Source: Pseudomonas orientalis
Lineage (GTDB): Bacteria > Pseudomonadota > Gammaproteobacteria > Pseudomonadales > Pseudomonadaceae
NCBI RefSeq assembly: GCF_022807995.1
Contig: NZ_CP094351.1
Coordinates: 1,147,001-1,211,000, forward strand
Length of the DNA stretch: 64,000 nucleotides
Direction of reading: 5' to 3'
The position numbers and the translations under genes were made by a program. Below the pieces are notes generated by a model, which worked only from the letters and a program-made list of their open reading frames with translations, made no database searches and had not been told where the DNA came from. This document shows positions 18,679-27,059 of this stretch, in pieces (positions within the stretch are counted from its first letter, which is position 1; each line of letters opens with the position of its first letter).

Positions 18679-21015
18679 TCAGAACGCGATAGACGTCTGC
18701 ACATACACCGTACGCGGCTCACCCACATACTTACCCTTGTTGTTATCGTCGAACGAGCGCGTGTAGTACTGCTTGTTGAAGATGTTCTTAACCCCGACCG
18801 CCACGTTCAAGTCCGACAGCTGCGGGCCGAAGTCATACGCTGCGCGGCTGCTGAACAGCATGTAGCCGGGGATGCGTCCGTTCGCGCCGTCGGCGCTTTC
18901 GGTCCGGGTGTTGGCGTTGTCGGCGAACTGGCTGCTCTGGTAGCTGCTGTCCAGGTTGAGCTTCCACGGGCCTTCGGTGTAACCCACGCCGAGGGTGCCT
19001 TTGTGTTTGGACGAGAAGGGCACGCGGTTGCCTTTGTTCGGGCCGTCTTCGCGGATGGTTGCGTCGACATACGCGTAGGTGGCGTACACGTCGAAGCCGG
19101 CCAGCGCCGGGCTCACGCCGTCGAGGGCATAGTTGATGCTCGACTCGATGCCCTGATGCCGCGTCTCACCGCGGGCGATCACGGTGTCGTTGGTCTGGTT
19201 GCTGTCGTACTGGTTGTCGAAGTTGATCAGGAACGCACCGATTTCCGCGCGCAGGCCGCCGTTGTCATAGCGTGTGCCCAGCTCCCAGGTGCGGGCTTTT
19301 TCCGGTTTCACTTCGCCGCTGCTCACACGGTTGGGCATCTGGCTGTACTGCACGCTGCCGAACGAGCCTTCGGTGTTGGCGTAGAGGTTCCAGTCGTCGG
19401 TGAGGTGGTAGAGCACGTTCAACGCCGGCAGCGCGGTGTTGTAGTCGCCTTTGTATTTGACGTTGCTCAGGTTGTTGGTCTGTTGGGACTCGATCATCTC
19501 GTAGCGGATGCCCGGCGTGATGGTCCACTTGCCGATGTCGATACGGTCGTCGATGAAGAACGCATTGGCTTCGGTGCCGCCACGGGTGTCGCGGTCGTTG
19601 CGGCTGTCGGTGGTGGGGATTTGCTGGTTGACGGCAATCGGCGTGCGGTAGCGCAACTCATGGCCGGCTTCGTTGATGTAGCGGTAGCCGACGCCGACTT
19701 CGTGAGTGGTGGGGCCGAGGTCGAAGCCTTGGGCGAAGCGGGTTTCCAGGCCGCGCACCCAATACTCGCGGGGTGACAGCGAGAGGAAGTTGCCCTGATC
19801 GAGGTAACCGCTGCGCAGGGTCTTGGTGAAGAAGCTGTTGACCGTGAATTCACGGCGATCCTGCTCGTAGCGGTAGCCGACGTTGAACATCGTGCGGCGG
19901 CCCCAGAACTTGTCGTAGGGGCGGGTCGACTGGTACGGGTCGGCCTTGTAGTCGTTGACGTTCAAGCCCCCGGGCATATCGGCCTGGCCGTCGTAGTACT
20001 GCGCCATGGCGTTGAAGCTGTTGGCGTCATCCAACTGGTATTTGCCCTTGAGGATCAGGTCGTCGATGCGCGTGTCGCTGTTTTCGCGCCAGTCGCCACC
20101 ACGGGTGCCGGAGTACAGCAGCGCGCCGCCCAGGCCGTTGTCGGCGGTACCGCCGGCCAGCAGGTTGCCGGTGGTCTTGAAGCCGTCGTGGCTGGAGGAC
20201 GGGCTGGTTTCGGTTTGCAGGCCGCCTTTGACGGTGGGCGCATCCGGAATCGCGCGGGTCACGAAGTTGACGATGCCGCCGACGTTCTGCGGGCCGTAGC
20301 GCACCGCGCCGCCGCCACGCACCACGTCCACCGCGTCCATGTTGCCCATGCTGATCGGTGCAAACGAAAGTTGCGGCTGGCCATAGGGTGCGAAGGGCAC
20401 GGGAATGCCGTCCATCAACACCGTGGAGCGTGATGCCAGGCGTGGGTTGAGTCCGCGAATACCGAAGTTCAGCGCCATGTCATGGCTGCCGGTGCCGTTG
20501 TTGTCCGGGGCGTTGACGCCGGGGATGCGGTTGAGCACGTCACGGGCCTGGGTTGCGCCCTGGCGTTCGAATTCGTCGCGGCGGATCACGTCACGGGCGC
20601 CGGGATGCTCGAACACGTTGGTCTGCGCCGCATCGCCGAGCCAGTCGCCGACCACGTTGGAGGTCTGCAGCTCGAGGGTGGCCGGGGCACCGGCCGGTTG
20701 CAGGCTGTAGGCGTTGTCGCCCTCGGCGCGGGCTTGCAGGCCACTGCCTTCCAGCAGTTTGTTCAGGCCTTCGGCGGTGCTGTAGGTGCCCGTCAAACCA
20801 GGGCTTTGCCGGCCGGCGGTGACCTCGGAACCGAAGGACACCAGCACGCCGGCTTCGCGGCCGAACTGGTTCAGGGCCGCTTCCAGAGTCGTCGGTGCGA
20901 TGTGATAGGCCTTGGTGTCGGCCGCCATCACCGGGGGCAGCACGGTCAGGCTGAGGCTGGCGCCGAGCAGGAGTTGGCGCAGGGTACGGGCAAGAAGCGT
21001 CGGTTGCAGGGGCAT
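18679..21015 (-). CDS. fecA: Ferric citrate outer-membrane receptor
   Basis: This 778-residue TonB-dependent receptor is very similar to E. coli FecA throughout. Shared segments include VVGDWLGDA, NVFEHPGARDVIRR, VLNRIPGV, FGIRGLNPRLASRSTVLMDG and VRGGGAVRYGPQNVGG. After a signal peptide (about residues 1-32, ending VMA-A), a secretin/TonB N-terminal signalling domain (about 35-110) contacts FecR. The plug and the 22-strand barrel follow, ending in F. The start at 21015 puts a normal signal peptide first; a longer frame to 21099 does not. It belongs to fecI-fecR-fecA. Confidence 0.95.
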   Translation of the reverse strand: MPLQPTLLARTLRQLLLGASLSLTVLPPVMAADTKAYHIAPTTLEAALNQFGREAGVLVSFGSEVTAGRQSPGLTGTYSTAEGLNKLLEGSGLQARAEGDNAYSLQPAGAPATLELQTSNVVGDWLGDAAQTNVFEHPGARDVIRRDEFERQGATQARDVLNRIPGVNAPDNNGTGSHDMALNFGIRGLNPRLASRSTVLMDGIPVPFAPYGQPQLSFAPISMGNMDAVDVVRGGGAVRYGPQNVGGIVNFVTRAIPDAPTVKGGLQTETSPSSSHDGFKTTGNLLAGGTADNGLGGALLYSGTRGGDWRENSDTRIDDLILKGKYQLDDANSFNAMAQYYDGQADMPGGLNVNDYKADPYQSTRPYDKFWGRRTMFNVGYRYEQDRREFTVNSFFTKTLRSGYLDQGNFLSLSPREYWVRGLETRFAQGFDLGPTTHEVGVGYRYINEAGHELRYRTPIAVNQQIPTTDSRNDRDTRGGTEANAFFIDDRIDIGKWTITPGIRYEMIESQQTNNLSNVKYKGDYNTALPALNVLYHLTDDWNLYANTEGSFGSVQYSQMPNRVSSGEVKPEKARTWELGTRYDNGGLRAEIGAFLINFDNQYDSNQTNDTVIARGETRHQGIESSINYALDGVSPALAGFDVYATYAYVDATIREDGPNKGNRVPFSSKHKGTLGVGYTEGPWKLNLDSSYQSSQFADNANTRTESADGANGRIPGYMLFSSRAAYDFGPQLSDLNVAVGVKNIFNKQYYTRSFDDNNKGKYVGEPRTVYVQTSIAF

Positions 21016-21105
21016 GAAGAGCGGTCCTGAGAAGGAAGGATCAAGGTGGCTTTCCTTCTCTGTCACGCGAGGCAGGAAAAACGGCTCAGGGTTTTTCAAA
21101 CAATT

Positions 21106-22047
21106 TCACGCACGGGCCTGAACCGTCACCCAATAGCGGGTAAAGCGCCGCACGGTTACCGGCAGGCTGACTTCCAGCAAGTCGAGAATGCGTTCGCTGT
21201 CATCCAGCGGATAACTGCCGGACAGCAGCAGGTTTGCCACCTGCGGGTCGCAATTGAGCTGGCCGCGGCGGTAGCGCCCGAGTTCGCCGAGGAAATCTTC
21301 CAGGCGCATATGCGCGGCCACCAGCATGCCGTCAGCCCAGGCGCCGCTGTTGGTGTCGGTGGGGCGAGGGCTGTCCCAGCCTTTGCGGGTGTAATTGATC
21401 TGATGCGCAGCGTCCACCCTCAACGGCAGGCCGCTGTAATGGTTGGGCATCACTTCGACATGGCCATCGAGCACCGCCAATTGGGTATGGTCATTGAACT
21501 GACGCACGTTCAGGCGCGCCGCCTGGCTGGTGAGCAAACCCTGGCCGGTCAGCACGCGCAGCGGCGTGGTACCTGCGCGAGCGGTCAGCAGGATTTCACC
21601 TTCGAGCAGGCGGATCAGGCGCTGGTGGCCATCGAAATGCACATCCACCGCACTGCCGGTGTTGAGCTGCAACTGGCTGCCGTCGGCCAACTGCACGCTG
21701 CGACGCTGGCCGACAGGGCTGCGGTAGTCAGCCGTCAACGGCGGCAAAATAGGTTGCTGGCGCAGGCTCCAGGCTGCCGCCGAACCGGCGCCGAGGATCA
21801 ACAGCAGCTTCAGCGCCTGGCGCCGACTGGTGGATGTCGGGGCATTCAACGCCGCGTGCGCCAGGGGCGAGGGCAGGCCGCGCAGGCGCTGGTTAACGCG
21901 CTGGATCTGGTCCCACGCGCGCTGGTGTTCACTATGTGCCTCCAGCCATTGCTGCCAGGCTGCTTGTTGGCGTGGGGTGAGCGCGCCTTGCTGCATTTGC
22001 AGCAACCAGTGCACGGCTTGTTCAGCCACCTGGGTCGAGACGTTCAT
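21106..22047 (-). CDS. fecR: FecR-type anti-sigma regulator
   Basis: This 313-residue inner-membrane sensor has an N-terminal cytoplasmic DUF4880 part (about 1-75, EQAVHWLLQMQQGALTPRQQAAWQQWLEAH), one membrane helix (about 78-97, ALKLLLILGAGSAAAW), and a periplasmic FecR domain with the SVQLADGSQLQLNTGSAVDV motif and a C-terminal segment that touches the FecA signalling domain. It passes the citrate-iron signal from FecA to FecI. Its start overlaps the fecI stop (ATGA), so the two are coupled. Confidence 0.93.
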   Translation of the reverse strand: MNVSTQVAEQAVHWLLQMQQGALTPRQQAAWQQWLEAHSEHQRAWDQIQRVNQRLRGLPSPLAHAALNAPTSTSRRQALKLLLILGAGSAAAWSLRQQPILPPLTADYRSPVGQRRSVQLADGSQLQLNTGSAVDVHFDGHQRLIRLLEGEILLTARAGTTPLRVLTGQGLLTSQAARLNVRQFNDHTQLAVLDGHVEVMPNHYSGLPLRVDAAHQINYTRKGWDSPRPTDTNSGAWADGMLVAAHMRLEDFLGELGRYRRGQLNCDPQVANLLLSGSYPLDDSERILDLLEVSLPVTVRRFTRYWVTVQARA

Positions 22048-22634
22048 AGGGCGAAGTAGCAGCGCAGGGCGGCTTTATGCAGGTGGCGCTTGACCGTGGC
22101 GATGGAAATGCCCAGTTGCGCGCCGATCTGCGCATAGGTCAGGCCATCGAGCTGGGCCAGCAGGAAGGCGCGTTTGACCTGGACCGGCAGGCCGTCGAGC
22201 AGTTGGTCCAGTTCCACCAGGGTTTGCAGAATGATTGCGCGGTCTTCTTCCGACGGCGCCACGTGTTCCGGCATTTGCGCCAGGGCGTCGAGGTAGGCGC
22301 GTTCCAGGTCCTGGCGACGGTAGTAGTTGAACAGCACGCGCTTGGCGACCGTGGTGAGAAAGGCGCGCGGTTCGGTCAGCGTGGGTGTTTCCCGGGCGCT
22401 GAGGACCCGTATGAAGGTGTCGTGCGCCAGGTCGGCGGCGTTTTGCGGGCAGCCGAGCTTGCGTCGCAACCAGCCGGTGAGCCAGTGGTGATGGTCGTTG
22501 TACAGAACTTCGACGGTGGTGGACGGTGGCAACGTGATCACTCCATCGGCATTGGCATGCTTTAGAGAACAAGAATTGTTCGCATTGTAGGGCCGCAAAC
22601 ACGGTTCGGCAATCGACCCGAGCAGGTGATTCAT
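22044..22634 (-). CDS. fecI: ECF sigma factor FecI
   Basis: This 196-residue extracytoplasmic-function sigma factor has region 2 at about 45-110 (NDHHHWLTGWLRRKLGCPQNAADLAHDTFIRVL) and region 4 at about 135-190 (LDGLTYAQIGAQLGISIATVKRHLHKA). Both are close to E. coli FecI. It should direct polymerase to fecA. The start at 22634 is preferred, because a longer frame to 22721 would run through the Fur box at 22651-22669. Iron repression by Fur is therefore expected. Confidence 0.92.
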   Translation of the reverse strand: MNHLLGSIAEPCLRPYNANNSCSLKHANADGVITLPPSTTVEVLYNDHHHWLTGWLRRKLGCPQNAADLAHDTFIRVLSARETPTLTEPRAFLTTVAKRVLFNYYRRQDLERAYLDALAQMPEHVAPSEEDRAIILQTLVELDQLLDGLPVQVKRAFLLAQLDGLTYAQIGAQLGISIATVKRHLHKAALRCYFAL

Positions 22635-22650
22635 CCGTTCTCTTTTGCTT

Positions 22651-22669
22651 ATGAGAATATTTATCATTA
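22651..22669. promoter_or_regulatory. Fur box between fecI and the PepSY operon
   Basis: ATGAGAATATTTATCATTA, read on the minus strand, contains the AATGATAA half of the Fur consensus and a partial second half. It lies 17 bases before fecI and 34 bases before the divergent DUF3649 gene, so it can govern both directions. Confidence 0.75.
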
Positions 22670-22702
22670 ATATTGCGCGCTGATGAACTTGGCGCCTGCC
22701 GC

Positions 22703-23005
22703 ATGAAAAGCAAAACCTCACTGCCCGCCTCTTATCGCCTCGCGGTCACTTCGCGCGTACTGGCGGCTGTGCTCGGCGGTTATCTGATGGCCTCCCTGGC
22801 CGCTATCTGCCTCGCGCTGTGGTTGCCGACGGCGCGCGCCGACGCGGTGATCGTCGGCATGATGAGCTCATTCGTGTTCTACCTGCTGGCGGTGCTCTGG
22901 TGTTTCGCCTGCCGCACCGCGTGGCGCGCCTGGGCGGGGGTGATGCTGCCGAGCGCGCTGCTCGCCACCCTGGCGGGCATTGGGTTCTGGGTGGTGCGCA
23001 CATGA
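22703..23005 (+). CDS. DUF3649 membrane protein
   Basis: This 100-residue protein has three predicted membrane helices (about 17-42, 50-68, 75-97) and matches DUF3649. Such genes accompany PepSY-type iron-reduction proteins in Pseudomonas siderophore loci. The start at 22703 is inside the fecI-proximal spacer; no strong ribosome site is visible. Its stop overlaps the next start (ATGA), so it is the first gene of a tightly packed operon reading away from fecI. Confidence 0.75.
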   Translation: MKSKTSLPASYRLAVTSRVLAAVLGGYLMASLAAICLALWLPTARADAVIVGMMSSFVFYLLAVLWCFACRTAWRAWAGVMLPSALLATLAGIGFWVVRT

Positions 23006-24576
23006 AAGAGGGTTTTCGCCAAGCCATGGCCTGGCTGCACACCTGGGCCGGGTTGATCTTCGGCTGGCTGCTGTTTGCGATTTTCCTGACCGGCACCCTG
23101 GCCTATTTCAAAGACGAAATTACCCACTGGATGCAGCCCGAAGTCCAGGCCCATCCGGTGGACGACGCACGCAGCCTCGCCGTAGCGCAAAGCTATCTGC
23201 AGCAACAGGCGCCCACGGCCGCGCGCTGGTTCATTACCTTACCCACCAATCGCGACCCCGGGCTGTCGGTGATGTGGCAAGACAAGGTCGACCCCGGCAA
23301 GCGCGGCAATTTCATCCAGAAAGTCCTCGACCCGGTCAGCGGCCAGGCTGTCCAGGCCCGCGAAAGCATGGGCGGTGAATTCTTTTACCGCTTCCACTTC
23401 CAACTGCAGATGCCTTACCCATGGGGCCGCTGGCTGTCGACCCTCGCGGCCATGGTGATGTTCGTCGCGCTGATCACCGGCATTATTACCCACAAGAAAA
23501 TCTTCAAGGACTTCTTCACCTTCCGCCCGCGTAAAGGCCAGCGTTCCTGGCTGGACGGACACAACGCGGTGGGCGTGCTGGTGCTGCCGTTTCACCTGAT
23601 GATCACCTATAGCAGCCTGGTGATTTTCATGAGCATGGTCATGCCGGCGCCGATCGTGGCCTCCTATGGCAATGACAGCCGTGCCTTCTTCAATGAAGTG
23701 TTTCCCAGTTCCGATAATGCTCCCGCACTCGGCCAGCCGGGCACGTTGCTGCCGTTGTGGCCGCTGTACCAGCAGGCGCAGCAACAGTGGGCGGGTGGGC
23801 ATGTCGGGCGCCTGGCGGTGAATAATCCGAGCGACGTCAACGCCTCGGTAAACGTGTTTCGCGCTGGCTCCGACAGCGTGGTGCATGATTTCGGCAGCAC
23901 CGTTTCGTTCAATGGCACCACGGGGCAGGTGTTGCGGGTCAGTGGCGAACCGTCGTTGCCGTCGGTCATCGGTGGCAGTTTCTACGGCTTGCACATGGGC
24001 CATTTCGCCGGCCCGGTGCTGCGTTGGCTGTATTTCATCTGCGGCCTGGCGGGCACGGCGATGATCGGCACAGGCCTGGTGATATGGCTGGGCAAGCGTC
24101 AACTCAAACACGCAAAAACCGGTGTGATGCCCTTTGAGCTGCGGCTGGTGGAGGTGCTGAACATCGCCAGCATGTCGGGGCTGATGATCGCCGTCGCGGC
24201 GTTTTTCTGGGCCAATCGATTGTTGCCGGTGGGCGTGGCCGAACGTTCCGACTGGGAAGTGCAGAGCTTTTTTATCGCCTGGGGGCTGAGCCTGGTGCAT
24301 GCCATGCTGCGGCGCGGTCGTCAGGGCTGGGTCGAGCAACTGAGCCTGGGCGCGCTGCTGTTTGTGACCATCCCGTTGCTTAACGCCCTGACCACGCCGT
24401 ATCACCTGGGCGCCTCGCTGATGAGCGGCGACTGGGCCATGGCCGGCTTCGACCTGACCTGCCTGGCCAGCGGCCTGTTCCTGGCATGGGCGGCCTGGAA
24501 GATGCAGCGCTGCGCCGTGTCGCTGCCCAGGGCAGAACACGCACGTGCATTGGCGTTCAAGCAGGAGGCCAGCTGA
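23002..24576 (+). CDS. PepSY-associated transmembrane protein, iron-uptake type
   Basis: This 524-residue inner-membrane protein of the PepSY_TM family starts MKEGFRQAMAWLHTWAGLIFGWLL. It has about five helices, with conserved membrane histidines (H14, FHFQ, GHNAVG, LPFHL, LHMGHF) that suit haem or metal binding. Relatives are thought to reduce ferric siderophores at the inner membrane. The start at 23002 is set by the 4-base overlap with the preceding gene. A frame from 22819 would lie inside that gene in another phase. Confidence 0.85.
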   Translation: MKEGFRQAMAWLHTWAGLIFGWLLFAIFLTGTLAYFKDEITHWMQPEVQAHPVDDARSLAVAQSYLQQQAPTAARWFITLPTNRDPGLSVMWQDKVDPGKRGNFIQKVLDPVSGQAVQARESMGGEFFYRFHFQLQMPYPWGRWLSTLAAMVMFVALITGIITHKKIFKDFFTFRPRKGQRSWLDGHNAVGVLVLPFHLMITYSSLVIFMSMVMPAPIVASYGNDSRAFFNEVFPSSDNAPALGQPGTLLPLWPLYQQAQQQWAGGHVGRLAVNNPSDVNASVNVFRAGSDSVVHDFGSTVSFNGTTGQVLRVSGEPSLPSVIGGSFYGLHMGHFAGPVLRWLYFICGLAGTAMIGTGLVIWLGKRQLKHAKTGVMPFELRLVEVLNIASMSGLMIAVAAFFWANRLLPVGVAERSDWEVQSFFIAWGLSLVHAMLRRGRQGWVEQLSLGALLFVTIPLLNALTTPYHLGASLMSGDWAMAGFDLTCLASGLFLAWAAWKMQRCAVSLPRAEHARALAFKQEAS

Positions 24577-24902
24577 TGCTGCTCGCGCTGCTGCTGTGCT
24601 ACGCCGGGTTTACCGCGCTGTGCCTGGCCACCGACCGTCATCACGGCGAACTGCTGCGCAGCAAACCCACGCCTGCGCGGCGCCTGGGGCTGCGTGCGCT
24701 CGGCTGGCTGCTGCTGAGCCTGTCGATCTGGCCGGCGGTGGCCGCCACCGGCTGGGGGCAGGGCCTGGTGGAGTGGTGCGCGGTGTTGATGCTCAGCGCC
24801 TTGCTGCTGGTGCTGCTGCTACCATACCGGCCACGGCTGGCCTTGATCCTCGCGGGCGTGAGCCTGCTGGCCAGCCCTGTCGCGGCGTTTGGCCTTTTCT
24901 GA
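24576..24902 (+). CDS. DUF3325 membrane protein
   Basis: This 108-residue protein has three or four hydrophobic helices and matches DUF3325 (MLLALLLCYAGFTALCLATDRHH). This family is the usual third partner after DUF3649 and PepSY in iron operons. The start ATG shares one base with the previous stop (TGATG). A longer frame from 24486 overlaps the PepSY gene and is unlikely. Exact function is unknown. Confidence 0.75.
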   Translation: MLLALLLCYAGFTALCLATDRHHGELLRSKPTPARRLGLRALGWLLLSLSIWPAVAATGWGQGLVEWCAVLMLSALLLVLLLPYRPRLALILAGVSLLASPVAAFGLF

Positions 24903-24909
24903 GCGGCCC

Positions 24910-25488
24910 ATGGTGATCAGCCCGCCGCCCGAACCCCAAGACAGTTCGCACCCGAACGCGGCCGGTGGACGTGCGCATTTCCTCCAGGTGTTCCTGTCCC
25001 AGCGTTCGCAGATGGAGGCGCTGGTCAGCCGCCGTGTCGGTTGCCGCGCCACGGCGGCTGACCTGGTGCAAGACCTGTTCCTGCGCTTCTGGCGTCGCCC
25101 GCTGGTGCAGGTCGAAGAACTCAGCACCTACCTGCTGCGCTGCGCCGGCAATATCGCCATCGACCATTTGCGCAGCGAAGGCGCCCGCGTGCGCAGCAGT
25201 GAGGGTTGGTTGCCGGAGCAACAGGACAACCAGGGCTGCGAACCCCAGGCGGCCCTCGAAGCGGGCAATGATCTGCGGCATGTCGAGGCCGCCTTGCGCA
25301 GTCTGCCTGAGCGCACCCGGCAGATTTTCCTGCTCAACCGCATTCACGGGCGCACATACGCAGAGATCGCCAAGGCCATGGGCCTGTCCCAAAGCGCTGT
25401 GGAAAAACATATGATGCGCGCCCTGCAGGCCTGCAAGGCGAGCCTTCTTGAACCAGCGCCTCCACGTACGCCAGGGAAAGCATCGTGA
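24910..25488 (+). CDS. ECF sigma factor, iron-starvation type (second)
   Basis: This sigma factor of about 192 residues has region 2 at about 25-90 (SRRVGCRATAADLVQDLFLRFWRRP, IDHLRSEGAR) and region 4 at about 120-175 (SLPERTRQIFLLNRIHGRTYAEIAKAMGLSQSAVEKHMMRAL). It is clearly distinct from fecI at 22044. It follows DUF3325 by seven bases and overlaps the next anti-sigma gene, so it belongs to the same iron operon. The target receptor gene is not next to it, unlike most such pairs. Confidence 0.85.
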   Translation: MVISPPPEPQDSSHPNAAGGRAHFLQVFLSQRSQMEALVSRRVGCRATAADLVQDLFLRFWRRPLVQVEELSTYLLRCAGNIAIDHLRSEGARVRSSEGWLPEQQDNQGCEPQAALEAGNDLRHVEAALRSLPERTRQIFLLNRIHGRTYAEIAKAMGLSQSAVEKHMMRALQACKASLLEPAPPRTPGKAS

Positions 25489-26462
25489 ACGTCACACCCA
25501 CGCCCGCCCAGGAACAGGCCGCGCTCGACTGGCTGAGCCGGCTGCACGACCAGCCCGGCAGCGGCGATCAAGTCACCTTCAGCCGATGGCTGCGGGCCGA
25601 CCCCGCCCATGTCGAAGCCTACGCCCGGGCCCAGGTGCTGTGGGAATTGAGCGAAGTCCCGGCACGCACCCTGGCCGACGAAGACGCACAGGCCTTGCAG
25701 GGCTACCTCGATGCGATGCGCCGTTCCGGGCGCTCACGCGTGGTGCGTGGGGCTGGCGCCTTGGCGATGGCGGCCTGTCTGTTGTTAATGGTGTCGATGG
25801 GCGCCGGCTGGCAGCCGTCGCGCTGGGTCGACGACCTGGCTGCCGATTACGTGACGGCGCCAGGGGAGGTGAGGACCGTCATCCTGGCCGATCAGTCCCA
25901 CGTCACCCTCGACGCCGACAGCGCGATTGCCGTGGATTTCAGCCACGGCGAGCGGCATATCCAATTGCGTCGCGGGGCCGGCTTTTTCCGTGTTGTCCAC
26001 ACCGGCCAGCCCTTCGTGGTCGAAGCGGGCGATGGCGAAACGCGGGTGCTGGGCACGCAGTTCGAAGTGCGCCTGCAACCGGCAGGGGCCCAGGTGACGG
26101 TGCTGTCGGGCCGGGTTGGCGTAACGCCGTCCGCACAGGCGCCGCAGCAAATTCTGACGGCAGGCCAGCAACTGGCCTACGCCGACGGTGTAGCCGAGCC
26201 GCTGCATTCGGTGGACAGCGAATCACGCCTGGCCTGGCGCGACGGTTGGCTCAATTACTACAAGGCGCCGCTGGCCGAGGTGGTCAGAGACCTCGCACGT
26301 TACTATCCGGGCCGAATCCTCCTGCTCAATGATGAGGTGGGCGCCAGACGCGTCAGCGGCAGCTTTCCAAGCAACGACCCTGCCGCCGTATTGAAGGCCT
26401 TGCAAGCGGTCCTCGGCTTCGAGCAGCACACCCTGCTGGGGCGGGTGATTGTGTTGCGCTAG
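25485..26462 (+). CDS. FecR-type anti-sigma regulator (second)
   Basis: This 325-residue partner of the upstream sigma factor has an N-terminal DUF4880 domain (LDWLSRLHDQPGSGDQVTFSRWLRADPAH), a membrane helix at about 88-106, and a FecR domain (VRTVILADQSHVTLDADSAIAVDF). It ends in an STN-like C-terminal domain (EVVRDLARYYPGRILL...KALQAVLGF) as in siderophore anti-sigmas. It starts with GTG at 25485, overlapping the previous stop (GTGA). No TonB receptor follows; the next 600 bases are repeats. Confidence 0.85.
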   Translation: MNVTPTPAQEQAALDWLSRLHDQPGSGDQVTFSRWLRADPAHVEAYARAQVLWELSEVPARTLADEDAQALQGYLDAMRRSGRSRVVRGAGALAMAACLLLMVSMGAGWQPSRWVDDLAADYVTAPGEVRTVILADQSHVTLDADSAIAVDFSHGERHIQLRRGAGFFRVVHTGQPFVVEAGDGETRVLGTQFEVRLQPAGAQVTVLSGRVGVTPSAQAPQQILTAGQQLAYADGVAEPLHSVDSESRLAWRDGWLNYYKAPLAEVVRDLARYYPGRILLLNDEVGARRVSGSFPSNDPAAVLKALQAVLGFEQHTLLGRVIVLR

Positions 26463-26489
26463 GCGCACGGCGCCGTTCAACTCCGCACG

Positions 26490-26570
26490 GTCAACGGCCT
26501 GCCACCGATTGCGATGTATCAGCTACAGATAGGCTGACTGACACACTGCTATCGAGGATAGGTATCTACA
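26490..26570. repeat. Degenerate type A REPIN
   Basis: The spacer-type sequence CCGATTGCGATGTATCAG and CTGACACACTGCTATCGAGG of a type A REPIN is still readable, but both GC-rich arms have decayed. Confidence 0.5.
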
Positions 26571-26583
26571 CCACTCTGTAACC

Positions 26584-26951
26584 CCCAAACGTAACCACGA
26601 TGCGAAGCGAGCCGCTCTTGATCTGCTTTTGATCCTAGGCGCCCCGTTAAACCACGCTGGCCGAACGCAGGCTTGAATCCGTGGGCAACCCGGCAGGACG
26701 CCGGGTTAGCCGCCCCGCGCCATGGATGGCGCGTGGCGGCGGCCCACGGATTCAAGCCGGAGAGAGGGCACACCGAGCCCAGGCGAGGTGCCGAGTGGTG
26801 GGGCAAGAGCGTTTTGCTTACTTTTGCGCTTTTCAAAAGTGAGCCGCTGTAAAAGCGGAACCCTAAGTAGCCGTTACCGCAGAAACGGATATGTACTCAG
26901 TCTGATCCAGCATCCTGGTCGGCCCAGAGGCCGCCATCGGGGGCAAGCCCC
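26584..26951 (-). repeat. Large structured dispersed repeat, copy 1
   Basis: About 368 bases match the region 50100-50467 in inverted orientation. The centre has a 16-bp outer stem (26670-26685 with 26743-26758) enclosing two hairpins: 26687-26707 (8-bp stem AACCCGGC/GCCGGGTT) and 26709-26740. In the second hairpin all six differences from the other copy fall in three base pairs and keep the pairing. One end runs into type A REP arms. No plausible protein is encoded. It fills most of the 597-base gap between the second fecR-like gene and the glutaredoxin gene. Confidence 0.85.
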
Positions 26952-27034
26952 CTCCCACATTTGGACCGGGATCGACACCAACATCCTGGTCGGTCCTGAG
27001 GCCGCTATCGGGGGCAAGCCCCCTCCCACATTTG
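26911..27034. repeat. Tandem repeat of 71-base unit with type A REP arm
   Basis: Two copies, starting at 26911 and 26982, share CATCCTGGTCGG, GAGGCCGC and the REP arm ATCGGGGGCAAGCCCCCTCC. The first copy is the outer end of the large structured repeat, so its end has been duplicated. Confidence 0.85.
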
Positions 27035-27059
27035 ATCTGCGGTGTGTTCGAGGGTCGGG

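Noticed and set aside
21016..21105. FecI-dependent promoter before fecA
   Set aside because: A GAAAT-like -35 can be picked out on the minus strand, but no convincing -10 partner at fixed spacing, so it was not listed as a feature.
26911..27034. Repeated units that might suggest a CRISPR array
   Set aside because: There are only two units, with long palindromic REP arms, no regular spacers and no cas genes.
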